A stretch of 48,653 nt of DNA from Pseudomonadota bacterium (GCA_023431055.1 JAEYXX010000052.1:1-48653); one strand, 5' to 3'; counted from the stretch's first letter, positions 6,974 through 17,376 are shown. Made by a program: numbers and translations. Notes: generated by a model not told the origin, from the letters alone.

Positions 6974-9082
6974 TTAGACCCCGGAGGCCTCGGCAGCAGC
7001 TACGTCCTTGATCGACAGCTTGATACGGCCGCGGTTGTCCACGTCCAGTACCAGTACCTTCACTTCCTGACCTTCCTTCAGCACGTCGGTGACCTTCTCC
7101 ACGCGCTGATCGCTCAGCATGGAGATGTGCACCAGACCGTCCTTGCCCGGCAGGATGTTGACGAAGGCGCCGAAGTCGACGATGCGCTCGACCTTGCCGA
7201 CGTAGATCTTGCCGATCTCGGCTTCGGCGGTGATGGCCAGCACGCGCTGCTTGGCAGCCTCGGCCGCTTCCTTGGTTTCGCCGAAGATCTTGATCGAGCC
7301 GTCGTCTTCGATGTCGATCGAGGCCTTGGTCTCTTCGCAGATGGCGCGGATGGTGGCGCCGCCCTTGCCGATGACGTCGCGGATCTTGTCCTGATCGATC
7401 TTCATCGCCAGCATGGTCGGCGCGTTGGCCGACAGCTCGGTACGCGACTGAGCGATGACCTGGTTCATCTGGCCGAGGATGTTCAGACGCGCTTCCAGCG
7501 CCTGCTCCAGCGCCTGCTCCATGATCTCTTCGGTGATGCCCTGGATCTTGATGTCCATCTGCAGCGCGGTGACACCCTTGGCGGTACCGGCTACCTTGAA
7601 GTCCATGTCGCCCAGGTGGTCTTCGTCACCGAGGATGTCGGTCAGAACGGCGAATTTCTCACCTTCCAGCACTAGACCCATGGCGATACCGGCAACCGGC
7701 GCCTTCATCGGCACACCGGCGTCCATCAGCGCCAGGGAAGCGCCGCAGACCGAAGCCATGGAGGAAGAACCGTTGGATTCGGTGATTTCCGATACCACGC
7801 GAATGGTGTACGGGAACTCGTCTTCCTTCGGCAGCATGGCGGCAACGCCACGACGGGCCAGGCGGCCGTGGCCGATTTCGCGGCGACCGGCACCGCCCAT
7901 GCGGCCACACTCACCGACCGAGAACGGCGGGAAGTTGTAGTGCAGCATGAAGGGGTCTTTCTTCTCGCCTTCCAGGGTATCCAGCAGCTGCGCGTCGCGG
8001 GCGGTGCCGAGGGTGGCGACGACCAGGGCCTGGGTTTCGCCACGGGTGAACAGCGCCGAACCGTGAGTCTTGTCCAGCACGCCGACTTCGATCTTCAGCG
8101 GACGTACGGTGCGGGTATCGCGACCGTCGATACGCGGCTTGCCGTCGACGATGTTCTGGCGCACGGTGCGGTACTCGATCTCGCCGAAAGCGGCCTTGAC
8201 CTCGTCGGCAGCGAACTTGCCTTCGCCTTCGCCGGCCAGGGCAGCGATGACCTGCTCACGCAGCTCGTCCAGACGGTTGTAGCGGTCCTGCTTGATGGTG
8301 ATGGTGTAGGCCTGGCTGATGGCCTCGCCGAACTGGCTGCGGATGGCGTCCAGCAGCGGGGTATTGGCGGCCGGGGCCTGCCAGTTCCAGGCCGGCTTGC
8401 CAGCTTCGGCAGCGAATTCCTTGACGGCCTGGATCACGGCCTGGAATTCCTGGTGGGCAAACAGCACGGCGCCGAGCATCTGGTCTTCGGTCAGCTCGTC
8501 AGCTTCGGATTCCACCATCAGCACGGCGGTCTCGGTACCGGCCACGACCATGTCCAGGCTGGAAGCCTTGAGCTGCTCGTAGTTCGGGTTCAGCAGGTAG
8601 CCGGTGTCCGGGTGGAAGGCCACGCGAGCGGCGCCGATCGGGCCGTTGAACGGGATACCGGAAACGGCCAGGGCAGCCGAGGTACCGATCATGGCGGCGA
8701 CGTCGGGATCGGTCTTCTTGCTGGTGGAAACGACGGTGCAGACGACCTGCACTTCGTTCATGAAACCTTCCGGGAACAGCGGACGAATCGGACGGTCGAT
8801 CAGGCGCGAGGTCAGGGTTTCCTTCTCGCTCGGACGGCCTTCACGCTTGAAGAAGCCGCCAGGAATCTTACCGGCAGCGTAGGTCTTTTCCTGATAGTGC
8901 ACGGACAGCGGGAAGAAGCCCTTGCTCGGGTCGGCGGTCTTGGCACCGACCACGGTGACCAGCACGGTGACGTCGTTGTCGACGGTCACCAGCACGGCGC
9001 CGCTGGCCTGACGGGCGATACGGCCAGTCTCGAGGGTTACGGTCGATTGACCGAACTTGAACTGTTTAATTACCGGGTTCAC
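6974..9082 (-). CDS. pnp: Polyribonucleotide nucleotidyltransferase (PNPase)
   Basis: PNPase degrades RNA 3' to 5' by phosphorolysis and is a core of the RNA degradosome. The 702-residue protein has the usual two RNase PH-like cores (about 1-230 and 310-540) joined by a helical segment, then a KH domain with the loop IGKGGATI (about 555-615) and an S1 domain (about 620-690, [14 protein letters not shown]). The start is GTG 9082 (reads VNPVIKQF): it has AAGGA about 8 bases upstream and matches the normal N-terminus, whereas the longer frame begins at TTG in the intergenic hairpin region. It is last in the operon, after rpsO, with a large hairpin in the gap that may serve autoregulation. Confidence 0.97.
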   Translation of the reverse strand: MNPVIKQFKFGQSTVTLETGRIARQASGAVLVTVDNDVTVLVTVVGAKTADPSKGFFPLSVHYQEKTYAAGKIPGGFFKREGRPSEKETLTSRLIDRPIRPLFPEGFMNEVQVVCTVVSTSKKTDPDVAAMIGTSAALAVSGIPFNGPIGAARVAFHPDTGYLLNPNYEQLKASSLDMVVAGTETAVLMVESEADELTEDQMLGAVLFAHQEFQAVIQAVKEFAAEAGKPAWNWQAPAANTPLLDAIRSQFGEAISQAYTITIKQDRYNRLDELREQVIAALAGEGEGKFAADEVKAAFGEIEYRTVRQNIVDGKPRIDGRDTRTVRPLKIEVGVLDKTHGSALFTRGETQALVVATLGTARDAQLLDTLEGEKKDPFMLHYNFPPFSVGECGRMGGAGRREIGHGRLARRGVAAMLPKEDEFPYTIRVVSEITESNGSSSMASVCGASLALMDAGVPMKAPVAGIAMGLVLEGEKFAVLTDILGDEDHLGDMDFKVAGTAKGVTALQMDIKIQGITEEIMEQALEQALEARLNILGQMNQVIAQSRTELSANAPTMLAMKIDQDKIRDVIGKGGATIRAICEETKASIDIEDDGSIKIFGETKEAAEAAKQRVLAITAEAEIGKIYVGKVERIVDFGAFVNILPGKDGLVHISMLSDQRVEKVTDVLKEGQEVKVLVLDVDNRGRIKLSIKDVAAAEASGV

Positions 9083-9166
9083 GGTGTTTTCCTTCTCTTT
9101 GTTGCCTTTGGGGGAAATCTGAAAGCGGCATGGGAGTCGGACCCGATGCATCCTTCGAAAAGCCAA

Positions 9167-9230
9167 AAGCTGGAAGCCCGCAGCCGCACTCCGGGGTAAA
9201 CCCCGAGGTGCCGCTGCGAACTTCCAGCTT
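9167..9230. repeat. Long hairpin in the rpsO-pnp intergenic region
   Basis: Nested inverted repeats fold the whole gap: AAGCTGGAAG (9167-9176) pairs with CTTCCAGCTT (9221-9230), and inside them a GCAGC...GCAC...CGGGG arm pairs with its complement around the loop TAAA. In E. coli a hairpin at the same place is cut by RNase III and lets PNPase repress its own mRNA; a similar role here is inference. It may also be a member of an interspersed repeat family. Confidence 0.7.
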
Positions 9231-9253
9231 CCAACTTGTGCAGCTCGCGTCTA

Positions 9254-9523
9254 TTAACGACGCAGGCCCAGGCGACCGATCAGGGCGCTGTAACGAGTGG
9301 TGTCCTTGCCCTTCAGGTAGTCCAGCAGCTTACGACGCTGGTTAACCATGCGGATCAGACCACGACGGCTGTGGTGGTCCTTACCGTTGGCCTTGAAGTG
9401 GCCTTGCAGCTTGTTGATGTTGGCGGTCAGCAGGGCTACCTGCACTTCCGGGCTACCGGTGTCGCCTTCAGCTTGCTTGTACTCGTTTACGATCTGGGCT
9501 TTTTCTTCAACGCTGAGTGCCAT
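9254..9523 (-). CDS. rpsO: 30S ribosomal protein S15
   Basis: An 89-residue S15 of normal length, with the signature [14 protein letters not shown] (about 21-34) and [20 protein letters not shown] (about 50-69). S15 is a primary 16S rRNA binder in the central domain of the small subunit. It lies between truB and pnp, the standard proteobacterial order. In other bacteria S15 represses its own translation through structure in the leader; a small GGGAA/TTCCC hairpin at 9571-9584 lies in the leader here but its role is unknown. Confidence 0.97.
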   Translation of the reverse strand: MALSVEEKAQIVNEYKQAEGDTGSPEVQVALLTANINKLQGHFKANGKDHHSRRGLIRMVNQRRKLLDYLKGKDTTRYSALIGRLGLRR

Positions 9524-9570
9524 GTTGGCTTCCTCTCATCTGGAAACTGCCGAAGCAGTCTCAATAGGCC

Positions 9571-9584
9571 GGGAATCGCTTCCC
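9571..9584 (-). promoter_or_regulatory. Small hairpin in the rpsO leader
   Basis: GGGAA, loop TCGC, TTCCC. It lies about 48 bases before the rpsO start. It could take part in S15 autoregulation, but this is speculative and the stem is short. Confidence 0.25.
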
Positions 9585-9738
9585 GTGTTTTAAAAAGAGG
9601 CATGACCGTGCCTACTAACAGCCACCCTCGCAATCCTGACGCTGGTATCAGCCAGCCTCAGGTTTCGACCTCTCGGCCGAACCGTTCGGTGCTACGCGGG
9701 AATCCGTCCGGGCCTTGAGGCCCGTGTCTCCACCCGTG

Positions 9739-10659
9739 CTACGCACCGGTATAAATCAATCGACGCGGGGCGATGCGCCCGTCGTCGCTCACTTCACCGA
9801 TGCCGATGAAGCGACCATTGTGATCCTGCACGCGCACCATGCCGAACTTCGGCGCTTCCGGTGCCCGTACCGGTTGCCCCTGCAACCAGTAGAACGCGCT
9901 GTGCTCGGAAAACTGCAGCAGCGGCCAGTCCTGCAAACCGCTGTCGACCGGCTGCAGGAAGCGATCGAGCGCTTCGCTGCCACCTTCGGCGTGCACCGCT
10001 TCCAGCTCTTCCAGGGTCACGGTGCGCGCCAGTTCGAAGGGACCGGCCTTGGTTCGACGCAGTTCCGCGACGTGCGCGCCGCAACCGAGCAGTTGGCCTA
10101 GGTCCTCGACCAGGGTTCGAATGTAGGTGCCTTTGCTGCAGTCCACCGACAAACGCGCCTGCTCACCTTCGAGGGCCAGCAATTCCAGGCGCGCAATAGT
10201 AACAGAACGCGCCTCGCGCTCCACTACTTCGCCTGCACGGGCCAGCTTGTACAACGGCTGACCATCCTTCTTCAGGGCCGAGTACATTGGAGGTATCTGT
10301 TTGATTTCCCCGCGAAAACGCGGCAGCAGGGCCTCGATTTCGCTGCGACCAACGGTCACCGGGCGGCGCTCGAGCACATCACCCTCGGCATCGCCGGTGG
10401 TGGTGGTCACGCCCAGTTGCGCCACGGTCTCGTACGCCTTGTCGGCATCGAGCAGGTATTGGGAGAACTTGGTCGCCTCGCCGAAACACAGCGGCAACAC
10501 GCCGGTTGCCAGCGGATCGAGACTACCGGTATGCCCGGCCTTCTCGGCATTGAGCAACCAGCGCACCTTCTGCAATGCCGCGTTGGAAGTGAAACCGCGC
10601 GGCTTGTCGAGCAGGATGATGCCATCGACCTTGCGGCGAATACGTTTGACCTGCGCCAC
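9739..10659 (-). CDS. truB: tRNA pseudouridine(55) synthase TruB
   Basis: TruB converts U55 of the T-loop in tRNAs to pseudouridine. The 306-residue protein starts [12 protein letters not shown] and has the catalytic aspartate D48 in [14 protein letters not shown] (about 43-56), the same residue number as in E. coli. A C-terminal PUA-like part follows (about 250-306). The start is GTG 10659, two bases after the rbfA stop, with GAGGG upstream inside the rbfA end. No convincing terminator follows it, so rpsO may be reached by readthrough as well as its own promoter. Confidence 0.96.
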   Translation of the reverse strand: MAQVKRIRRKVDGIILLDKPRGFTSNAALQKVRWLLNAEKAGHTGSLDPLATGVLPLCFGEATKFSQYLLDADKAYETVAQLGVTTTTGDAEGDVLERRPVTVGRSEIEALLPRFRGEIKQIPPMYSALKKDGQPLYKLARAGEVVEREARSVTIARLELLALEGEQARLSVDCSKGTYIRTLVEDLGQLLGCGAHVAELRRTKAGPFELARTVTLEELEAVHAEGGSEALDRFLQPVDSGLQDWPLLQFSEHSAFYWLQGQPVRAPEAPKFGMVRVQDHNGRFIGIGEVSDDGRIAPRRLIYTGA

Positions 10660-10661
10660 GC

Positions 10662-11051
10662 TTAGCCCTCGCTGCCGTCCTGGTGCTTGCGATCTTCCGC
10701 CACCGCACGCTCGATCAGCGCCGACAGCTCGGCACCACGACGGATGCTGGCGTCGTAGTGGAAGTGCAACTGCGGGATGGTACGCACCTTCATCGACTTG
10801 CCCAGCAGCATGCGCAGATAACCGGCGGCCTCGCCAAGGATCTCCAGATTGAGCTTGATCTGCTCGGCATCGTCGTCCTTGCCCATCACGGTGATGAAAA
10901 CCTTGGCGTGGGACAGATCGCGACTCACGTCGACGGCGGTGATGGTCACCAGACCCAGGCGCGGGTCCTTGATTTCGCGCTGGATCAGCACTGCCAGCTC
11001 GCGCTGCATCTGATCACCGATACGCTGGGTACGGCTGTAATCTTTGGCCAT
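10662..11051 (-). CDS. rbfA: Ribosome-binding factor A
   Basis: RbfA is a 30S maturation factor with a KH-like fold that acts on the 5' end of 16S rRNA and in cold adaptation. The 129-residue protein has [20 protein letters not shown] (about 11-30), a hydrophobic core [20 protein letters not shown], and the C-terminal block [15 protein letters not shown] typical of the family. GAGG lies 6 bases before the ATG. It is immediately upstream of truB (2-base gap) and 118 bases after infB, with an inverted repeat in that gap. Confidence 0.96.
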   Translation of the reverse strand: MAKDYSRTQRIGDQMQRELAVLIQREIKDPRLGLVTITAVDVSRDLSHAKVFITVMGKDDDAEQIKLNLEILGEAAGYLRMLLGKSMKVRTIPQLHFHYDASIRRGAELSALIERAVAEDRKHQDGSEG

Positions 11052-11062
11052 ATAGAACCTCG

Positions 11063-11158
11063 CTACAGGCTGCAGGCTTCAAGCTGCAGGCCGAAACACA
11101 AAAACAAACGGCAAGCCAAGCCGTGCGTGGTGCACTGCCTGAAGCCTGCCGCCTGTAG
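11063..11158. repeat. Inverted repeat (GCTGCAGGC family) between infB and rbfA
   Basis: CTACAGGCTGCAGGCTTCA (11063-11081) pairs with TGAAGCCTGCCGCCTGTAG (11140-11158) with one mismatch, around a 58-base loop. Similar GGCTGCAGGC motifs occur at 29083-29140 and 39002-39077, so this is a dispersed intergenic repeat family. Confidence 0.65.
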
Positions 11159-11169
11159 CCTGAAGCCGC

Positions 11170-13653
11170 TTACAGCGACCGCGCCACCTGGACTTTCTCG
11201 AACACTTCGATCTTGTCGCCGACCTTGACGTCGTTGTAGCTCTTCACGCCGATACCGCACTCCATGCCGTTACGCACTTCGGCGACGTCATCCTTGAAGC
11301 GACGCAGCGATTCCAGCTCGCCTTCGAAGATCACCACGTCCTCGCGCAGTACGCGGATCGGACGGTTGCGGTAGACGGTACCCTCGATGACCATGCAGCC
11401 AGCGACAGCGCCGAACTTCGGCGAACGGAACACGTCACGCACTTCCGCGGTGCCCAGGATGTTCTCGCGAACATCGCTGCCGAGCATACCGGTGAGCGCC
11501 TTCTTGACGTCTTCGATAATGTCGTAGATGACGTTGTAGTAGCGCATGTCGAGGCCTTCAGACTCGACGATCTTGCGCGCACCGGCGTCAGCACGGACGT
11601 TGAAACCGAACAGCACGGCATTGGAAGCCAGCGCCAGGTTGGCATCGGACTCGGTGATACCACCGACGCCGCCACCGACCACACGCACCTGCACTTCGTC
11701 GTTGCCCAAGGTGCTGAGCGAACCCTGCAGAGCTTCCAGAGAACCACGCACGTCGGCCTTGAGGACGATGTTGAGGGTCTTCTTCTCTTCCTGGCCCATG
11801 CTCTCGAAGATGTTTTCCAGCTTGCCGGCGTGGGCACGAGCCAGTTTGACCTCACGGAACTTGCCCTGACGGAACAGCGCAACCTCGCGGGCCTTCTTCT
11901 CGTCGGCCACCACCATCATCTCGTCACCGGCATCCGGCGTGCCGTCCAGGCCGAGGATCTCGACCGGAATCGACGGGCCGGCTTCCTTGATCGGCTTGCC
12001 GTTCTCGTCGAGCATGGCACGCACGCGACCGTAGTTGACGCCGACCAGGACCATGTCGCCCTGACGCAGGGTACCGTCCTGAACCAGCACGGTAGCCACC
12101 GGGCCACGGCCCTTGTCCAGACGCGACTCGACCACCACACCACGACCGGGAGCGGTCGGAGTGGCTTTCAGTTCGAGAACCTCGGCCTGCAGCAGCACGG
12201 CCTCGAGCAGCTCGTCGATACCGGTACCGGCCTTAGCGGAAACCGGCACGAACGGCGCGTCGCCGCCCCACTCTTCCGGAATCACGTCCAGCGCGGCCAG
12301 ACCGTTCTTGATGTTGTCCGGGTTAGCTTCCGGCTTGTCCATCTTGTTCACCGCAACCACGATCGGCACGCCAGCCGCTTTCGCGTGCTGCACGGCTTCC
12401 TGGGTCTGCGGCATCACGCCGTCGTCAGCAGCGACGACGAGGATGACGATGTCGGTGGCCTTGGCACCACGGGCACGCATCTGGGTGAACGCGGCGTGAC
12501 CGGGGGTATCGAGGAAGGTGACCATGCCGCGATCGGTTTCCACGTGGTAGGCGCCGATGTGCTGGGTGATACCACCCGCCTCACCGGAAGCCACCTTGGC
12601 ACGACGGATATAGTCGAGCAGCGAGGTCTTACCATGGTCGACGTGCCCCATTACGGTCACCACCGGCGCACGGGACATGGCCTCGCCTTCGAACTTCAGC
12701 GACTCGGCCAGGGAATCTTCCAGCGCGTTGTCGCTGACCAGCTTGACCTTGTGGCCCAGTTCTTCGGCGACCAGCTGGGCAGTTTCCTGATCCAGCACCT
12801 GGTTGATGGTGGCAGGCGAGCCCATCTTGAACATGAACTTGATGACTTCAGCGGCCTTCACCGACATCTGCTGGGCCAGTTCGCCCACGGTGATGGTCTC
12901 GCCAATCGATACTTCACGCACCACCGGACCGGCCGGAGCCTGGAAGCCGTGCTGGTTGCGCTTCTTCATCTTGGCCTTGCCGCGACCGCCACGACGGAAA
13001 CCGTCGCTCTCTTCGTCAACACTGCGCGGTGCAACGCGCGGAGCCGGTGCCTTTTCCTTGAGGGTCGGGCGGTGCTGCGCGTGCTTGCGATCACGACGCT
13101 CGTCTTCGTCACTGCGCGTCTTCTCGGGGCGACGCACTTCCTCTTTCTTGCGCTCGGCGTCGACGACCGGCGCAGCAACCACTGGCTCGCTGGACGGAGC
13201 CGGCGCGGCAGCAGGTGCCGGGGCTTCGGTAGCGGCGGCAGCCTGACGCTTGGCCTCTTCTTCGGCCTTGCGCTTGGCTTCTTCCTCGACCTTCAGGCGC
13301 TCGGCCTCGGCAGCAGCCTGCTGAGCTTCCAGCTCGCGCTGCTTCTCGGCTTCGAGCTCTTCCGGGCTGCGCTTGACGAAGGTCTTCTTCTTGCGCACTT
13401 CAACGCTGATGGTCTTGCTGCCAGCAACCTTGAGGGTGCTGGTGGTCTTGCGCTGCAAGGTGATCTTGCGCGGTTCTTCGACCTTGTCGCCGTGACTGCT
13501 CTTGAGATGGGCCAACAGGGCCTGTTTCTCACTATCGGTCACTACTTGTTCGGCACTGCTGTGGGACAGGCCGGCTTCGCGCATCTGCTGCAGCAGGCGC
13601 TCAACCGGAGTGTCGACCACTTTGGCCAGTTCTTTCACCGTGACTTGCGTCAT
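11170..13653 (-). CDS. infB: Translation initiation factor IF-2
   Basis: IF-2 is the GTPase that brings initiator tRNA to the ribosome. The 827-residue protein has an IF2_N domain at the start ([16 protein letters not shown]), a long charged, Ala-rich linker (about 80-230), a second IF2_N-type domain, and the G domain with G1 GHVDHGKT at 336-343, then [18 protein letters not shown] and [13 protein letters not shown]. Domains II to IV end in RSL. It follows nusA by 27 bases. The length is typical for pseudomonads. The initiator tRNA it uses is encoded just upstream of the operon (15908-15984). Confidence 0.98.
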   Translation of the reverse strand: MTQVTVKELAKVVDTPVERLLQQMREAGLSHSSAEQVVTDSEKQALLAHLKSSHGDKVEEPRKITLQRKTTSTLKVAGSKTISVEVRKKKTFVKRSPEELEAEKQRELEAQQAAAEAERLKVEEEAKRKAEEEAKRQAAAATEAPAPAAAPAPSSEPVVAAPVVDAERKKEEVRRPEKTRSDEDERRDRKHAQHRPTLKEKAPAPRVAPRSVDEESDGFRRGGRGKAKMKKRNQHGFQAPAGPVVREVSIGETITVGELAQQMSVKAAEVIKFMFKMGSPATINQVLDQETAQLVAEELGHKVKLVSDNALEDSLAESLKFEGEAMSRAPVVTVMGHVDHGKTSLLDYIRRAKVASGEAGGITQHIGAYHVETDRGMVTFLDTPGHAAFTQMRARGAKATDIVILVVAADDGVMPQTQEAVQHAKAAGVPIVVAVNKMDKPEANPDNIKNGLAALDVIPEEWGGDAPFVPVSAKAGTGIDELLEAVLLQAEVLELKATPTAPGRGVVVESRLDKGRGPVATVLVQDGTLRQGDMVLVGVNYGRVRAMLDENGKPIKEAGPSIPVEILGLDGTPDAGDEMMVVADEKKAREVALFRQGKFREVKLARAHAGKLENIFESMGQEEKKTLNIVLKADVRGSLEALQGSLSTLGNDEVQVRVVGGGVGGITESDANLALASNAVLFGFNVRADAGARKIVESEGLDMRYYNVIYDIIEDVKKALTGMLGSDVRENILGTAEVRDVFRSPKFGAVAGCMVIEGTVYRNRPIRVLREDVVIFEGELESLRRFKDDVAEVRNGMECGIGVKSYNDVKVGDKIEVFEKVQVARSL

Positions 13654-13680
13654 GCATCTTTCTCCTCAGGCCGCAACCGC

Positions 13681-15162
13681 TTATTCGAACCAATGGGCTC
13701 GAGCGGCCATGATCAGCTTGCCGGCACGCTCTTCGTCGATGCCGTCGATGTCGAGCAGGTCGTCGATCGACTGCTCGGCCAGGTCTTCACGGGTAATCAC
13801 GCCGCGCAGCGCGAGCTCAAGAGCCAGCGCCTTGTCCATGCCTTCCAGCTCCAGCAAATCATCTGCCGGATGGGCATCGGCCAACTTCTCCTCGTTGGCG
13901 ATCGCCTTGGTCAGCAGACGATCCTTGGCCCGTGCACGCAGCTCATTGACGATCTCCTCGTCAAAGCCATCGATGCTGAGCATTTCTTCCATGGGTACGT
14001 AGGCAATCTCTTCGAGACTGGTGAAACCCTCTTCGACCAGGACTTGGGCCAGTTCTTCGTCGACTTCCAGCTCGTCGATGAAGGACTGCATGATGTCGCC
14101 GGTTTCTGCCTGCTGCTTGGCCTGAATGTCCGCCTCGGTCATCACGTTCAGAGTCCAGCCGGTCAGTTGACTGGCCAGACGCACGTTCTGACCGCCGCGG
14201 CCGATGGCCTGAGCCAGGTTGTCTTCGGCGACGGCGATGTCCATGGCATGGGCATCTTCGTCGACGATGATCGCAGCCACTTCGGCCGGCGACATGGCAT
14301 TGATCACGAACTGCGCGGGGTTGTCGTCCCACAGCACGATATCCACGCGCTCACCGCCCAGTTCGCCGGAAACGGCCTGAACGCGCGAACCGCGCATGCC
14401 GATGCAGGCACCCTGCGGGTCGATACGCTTGTCCTTGGAACGCACGGCGATCTTGGCGCGCGAACCCGGATCACGGGAGGCGGCCTTGACGTCGATCAGC
14501 CCTTCGGCGATTTCCGGTACTTCGATGCGGAACAGCTCGATCAGCATTTCCGGCGCGGTACGCGACAGGATCAGCTGCGGGCCGCGGTTCTCGGTACGAA
14601 TTTCCTTGAGCAGGGCACGCAGACGCACACCAACACGGAAAGTCTCGCGCGGAATGATGTCTTCGCGGGCCAGCAGGGCCTCGGCGTTGTTGCCCAGGTC
14701 CACGATAACGTTATCGCGGGTGACCTTCTTCACGGTACCGGAGATGATCTCGCCCAGACGCTCGCGGTAGGCATCGACCACCTGAGCGCGTTCGGCCTCG
14801 CGCACTTTCTGCACGATGACCTGCTTGGCGGTTTGCGCGGCGATACGGCCGAACTCGATGGACTCGACCTTTTCTTCGAGCACGTCACCGATCTTGGCCT
14901 TGGCTTCGACGGCCTGGGGCATGTCTTCGGTCAGCTGATAGGCCGGATCTTCGAACTCGGACTCGTCAACCACGGTCCAGCGACGGAAGGTTTCGTAGCT
15001 ACCGTTCTGACGATTGATCGACACACGCAGATCGACTTCGTCCTCGAAACGTTTCTTGGTCGCGGTCGCCAGAGCCAGCTCCAGCGTCTCGAAAATCACG
15101 CCGGCCGGTACACCCTTCTCGTTGGATACCGACTCAACAACCAGCAGTACTTCTTTGCTCAT
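13681..15162 (-). CDS. nusA: Transcription termination/antitermination factor NusA
   Basis: NusA binds RNA polymerase and controls pausing, termination and antitermination. The 493-residue protein has the N-terminal polymerase-binding domain ([18 protein letters not shown]), an S1 domain (about 135-200, [18 protein letters not shown]), two KH domains (about 200-345, with [10 protein letters not shown] and [10 protein letters not shown]), and two acidic C-terminal repeats with helix-hairpin-helix features, as in E. coli. I start at ATG 15162 (MSKEV); the longer frame from 15201 adds an unconserved segment. The gap to rimP is unusually long (160 bases). Confidence 0.97.
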   Translation of the reverse strand: MSKEVLLVVESVSNEKGVPAGVIFETLELALATATKKRFEDEVDLRVSINRQNGSYETFRRWTVVDESEFEDPAYQLTEDMPQAVEAKAKIGDVLEEKVESIEFGRIAAQTAKQVIVQKVREAERAQVVDAYRERLGEIISGTVKKVTRDNVIVDLGNNAEALLAREDIIPRETFRVGVRLRALLKEIRTENRGPQLILSRTAPEMLIELFRIEVPEIAEGLIDVKAASRDPGSRAKIAVRSKDKRIDPQGACIGMRGSRVQAVSGELGGERVDIVLWDDNPAQFVINAMSPAEVAAIIVDEDAHAMDIAVAEDNLAQAIGRGGQNVRLASQLTGWTLNVMTEADIQAKQQAETGDIMQSFIDELEVDEELAQVLVEEGFTSLEEIAYVPMEEMLSIDGFDEEIVNELRARAKDRLLTKAIANEEKLADAHPADDLLELEGMDKALALELALRGVITREDLAEQSIDDLLDIDGIDEERAGKLIMAARAHWFE

Positions 15163-15322
15163 CGTACGCCTCGCCTTTCGCAATCCATTGGTTATGCGCA
15201 ATCCGCGTCACGTTCACGCCATTGGCGCTGCATTCGTGCGCTGCCGCGCTACCTTCGCGCCATCTGTGTCGCTCGCTCCGCACCGAAAATCGGCAGCACG
15301 GCAGCGACGCAGAATCCGCATC
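15163..15322. other. Expanded rimP-nusA gap with an internal direct repeat
   Basis: This 160-base spacer contains two direct copies of a 20-base word, at 15203-15222 and 15244-15263, which agree at 16 of 20 positions (period 41). It has no ORF and no terminator with a U-tract. I see no function. Confidence 0.4.
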
Positions 15323-15781
15323 TCAATCAAATCGGGGGATGATATTGGCCTTGTCGATCAGGTCGATCGGCAACAGATACTCGTGGTCATCCACCTGAAC
15401 CACCACGTCCTGCTCCTCCACACCGCGAAGGAGGCCCTGGAAGTTACGACGCCCATCGAAAGGCGAACGCAGCTTGATCTTCACCTGTTCCCCAACATGC
15501 GCCGCAAACTGTTCGAGGGTGAACAACGGGCGATCCATGCCAGGAGAAGAAACTTCCAGCGTGTACTCGGAGGAAATCGGGTCCTCGACATCGAGTACGC
15601 CACTGAGCTGACGGCTGACGATCTCGCAATCGTCGATCAGGATGCCGTCGGCCTTATCGATATAGACACGCAGCAGCGAATGACGCCCCTGCGACAGGAA
15701 CTCGATGCCCCAACACTGATAACCGAGCGCCTCGATTACCGGGGCCAACAAGGCCTGCAACTGTTCTAGCTTGCTCGACAC
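15323..15781 (-). CDS. rimP: Ribosome maturation factor RimP
   Basis: RimP assists early 30S assembly near ribosomal proteins S19 and S12. The 152-residue protein has the N-terminal domain block [20 protein letters not shown] (about 20-39), [19 protein letters not shown] (about 51-69) and [14 protein letters not shown] (about 73-86), followed by a C-terminal SH3-like domain. It leads the nusA-infB operon, as it does in most gammaproteobacteria. The operon promoter should lie between the tRNA-fMet terminators and the start codon, a short stretch. Confidence 0.96.
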   Translation of the reverse strand: MSSKLEQLQALLAPVIEALGYQCWGIEFLSQGRHSLLRVYIDKADGILIDDCEIVSRQLSGVLDVEDPISSEYTLEVSSPGMDRPLFTLEQFAAHVGEQVKIKLRSPFDGRRNFQGLLRGVEEQDVVVQVDDHEYLLPIDLIDKANIIPRFD

Positions 15782-15810
15782 TTAACGGCCCTCGTGCATG
15801 CTGTGCAAAT

Positions 15811-15832
15811 AAAAAATGGGCGAAACGCCCAT
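15811..15832 (-). terminator. Second terminator between tRNA-fMet and rimP
   Basis: On the minus strand ATGGGCG, loop TTT, CGCCCAT is followed by TTTTTA. It sits about 30 bases before the rimP start and follows another terminator at 15876-15900. Confidence 0.75.
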
Positions 15833-15875
15833 CCCGTCTGCCCGCGATAAAGCTGCGGACACTGTGTTTCAGCTA

Positions 15876-15900
15876 ACAAAAAGCCCCTTAAAAGGGGCTT
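15876..15900 (-). terminator. Terminator of tRNA-fMet
   Basis: AAGCCCCTT and AAGGGGCTT form the stem around AA (15881-15900); on the minus strand TTTTT follows. It begins 7 bases after the CCA end of the tRNA. Confidence 0.85.
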
Positions 15901-15907
15901 CTGAAAC

Positions 15908-15984
<77 letters not shown>

Positions 15985-16000
15985 TCAAAGCTGGGCCGGA

Positions 16001-16030
16001 ATTATACGGCCACCCCCTTGCAGGGGTCAA
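16001..16030 (-). promoter_or_regulatory. Sigma-70 promoter of tRNA-fMet
   Basis: On the minus strand TTGACC (16030-16025), an 18-base spacer and a perfect TATAAT (16006-16001). The GC-rich discriminator TCCGGCCC follows, typical of stringently controlled stable-RNA promoters. Predicted start near 15994, ten bases before the mature tRNA. Confidence 0.75.
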
Positions 16031-16047
16031 CCAAACACTCCAGCAAC

Positions 16048-16076
16048 AAGAAAGCCCGCGAACTGCGGGCTTTCTT
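16048..16076 (-). terminator. Terminator after tRNA-Leu
   Basis: A 12-bp stem, AAGAAAGCCCGC / GCGGGCTTTCTT, with loop GAACT; on the minus strand the 3' arm reads into TTTCTTGTTG. It ends the secG-tRNA-Leu transcript 5 bases past the tRNA 3' end. Confidence 0.75.
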
Positions 16077-16081
16077 GAGTA

Positions 16082-16167
16082 TGGTACCGAGGAGGGGACT
16101 CGAACCCCTACAGCCTATGGCCACTACCACCTCAAGGTAGCGTGTCTACCAATTCCACCACCTCGGC
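16082..16167 (-). tRNA. tRNA-Leu (GAG)
   Basis: An 86-base class II tRNA with encoded CCA. Acceptor GCCGAGG pairs with CCTCGGT (a G-T at the end). The anticodon stem-loop CTACC-TTGAGGT-GGTAG gives anticodon GAG, reading CUC/CUU. A long variable arm (TGGCCATAGGCTGTA region) precedes the T-arm GGTTCGAGTCC. Its 5' end is only 7 bases past the secG stop, so it is almost certainly excised from the secG mRNA by RNase P. Confidence 0.96.
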
Positions 16168-16174
16168 AAAACTA

Positions 16175-16552
16175 TTACTGCTCTGGAGCCTCCGGCACGT
16201 CCGAAGCATCGGACGCTGGAGCTTGCTCTTCGAGCACCGGCACGTCTTCGACAGCCGGTTTTTGTTGAACTTCCAGAACCGCTGGATCTGGCAGACCAAC
16301 CTGAGTCAGTGCATCAGCTTTTTCTTTAGCAAAGAACGCTAAACCCAAGCTGGTAATGAAAAAAGCCGCGGCGAGTATACCAGTAAACTTACTCAGAAAG
16401 GTAGAGGAACCTTGGCTTCCGAATACAGTTGCCGAAGCACCCGAACCGAACGACGCACCCGCGTCAGCGCCCTTACCCTGCTGCAACAGCACCAGCACCA
16501 CAATCCCGATCGCACCCAGCAGGTGCAGAACAACAATGACTGTTTCCAGCAT
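16175..16552 (-). CDS. secG: Preprotein translocase subunit SecG
   Basis: SecG is the small subunit of the SecYEG protein channel. The 125-residue protein has two membrane segments ([20 protein letters not shown], about 6-25, and [16 protein letters not shown], about 57-72) around the conserved loop [15 protein letters not shown] and ends in an acidic, Pro/Ala-rich tail usual in pseudomonads. It lies 3 bases after tpiA and 7 bases before tRNA-Leu. Confidence 0.95.
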   Translation of the reverse strand: MLETVIVVLHLLGAIGIVVLVLLQQGKGADAGASFGSGASATVFGSQGSSTFLSKFTGILAAAFFITSLGLAFFAKEKADALTQVGLPDPAVLEVQQKPAVEDVPVLEEQAPASDASDVPEAPEQ

Positions 16553-16555
16553 TCT

Positions 16556-17311
16556 TCAGTTTCCTGCAGCGCGACAGATCGCACCGAATTCATCCGCATT
16601 CAGAGAGGCACCACCCACGAGCCCCCCATCGATATCCCGCATGCCGAACAACTCGGCAGCACTGGCGGCCTTCACACTGCCGCCATAAAGAATTCTCAGC
16701 TCACTCGCGACACCAGCATCGAGCTGCGCAACTTGCGCGCGGATAGCTGCATGCACTTCCTGAGCCTGCTCAGGCGTAGCGGTCAACCCGGTGCCAATGG
16801 CCCATACGGGCTCATAGGCAACTACGGCGTTCTTCAGCGCATCGACACTCAGCGCATCGATCACTGCGGCCAATTGGCCACCCACCACACCCAGCGTTGC
16901 ATTCGCTTCACGCTGCTCGCGGGTTTCACCAACGCAGAGCACGGGAGTCAACCCCGCCGCCTGCACTGCCGCGAACTTGCGCACGACCACTTCGTCGCTC
17001 TCACCCAGAATCAGGCGACGCTCGGAGTGACCAACCAGCACAAACTCACAACCGCCATCAAGCAACTGGCTCACTGCCAATTCGCCAGTCAAGGCGCCCT
17101 GCTCAAGCTGAGCCGCACAGTTCTGGGCCCCAACTTTTACCGCATTCCCAATCAGACCTTCTACGGCCTGAGCGATATGCAGACTGGAGGGGAAAACCGC
17201 GACATCAACAGCAGCGGGCAAGTCTTGCTGACACAGCCCTTCGATCAGCTCTGCGACGCTGGCGCGGGTACCGTGCATTTTCCAGTTACCGGCGACCAAG
17301 GGGCGACGCAT
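16556..17311 (-). CDS. tpiA: Triosephosphate isomerase
   Basis: Interconverts dihydroxyacetone phosphate and glyceraldehyde 3-phosphate in glycolysis and gluconeogenesis. The 251-residue TIM barrel has the substrate residues N9 and K11 in GNWKMHG, the catalytic His in VGHSERR (about 93-99), the catalytic Glu in [11 protein letters not shown], and the phosphate loop LYGGSVKA near the end. Length and all catalytic motifs are normal. It sits between glmM (65-base gap) and secG (3-base gap) and is probably part of one transcript. Confidence 0.97.
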   Translation of the reverse strand: MRRPLVAGNWKMHGTRASVAELIEGLCQQDLPAAVDVAVFPSSLHIAQAVEGLIGNAVKVGAQNCAAQLEQGALTGELAVSQLLDGGCEFVLVGHSERRLILGESDEVVVRKFAAVQAAGLTPVLCVGETREQREANATLGVVGGQLAAVIDALSVDALKNAVVAYEPVWAIGTGLTATPEQAQEVHAAIRAQVAQLDAGVASELRILYGGSVKAASAAELFGMRDIDGGLVGGASLNADEFGAICRAAGN

Positions 17312-17376
17312 GTTTTACCTCGTCGATCAAAGAGGGCGCAGATGTTACCCAAGAGCACCCTCGGTAGCAAGCTCAA

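Noticed and set aside
6714..6977. An 87-codon plus-strand ORF between the BON gene and pnp, and a 74-codon one opposite
   Set aside because: No recognisable domain, weak ribosome site, and it crosses the pnp terminator; I cannot support either as a gene.
9709..9724. CGGGCC-TTGA-GGCCCG-like hairpin after truB as a terminator
   Set aside because: Short stem and no U-tract; not convincing as a terminator.
11830..15342. A 1170-codon open frame on the plus strand opposite infB and nusA
   Set aside because: Antisense shadow of infB, nusA and their spacer; no domain, no ribosome site.
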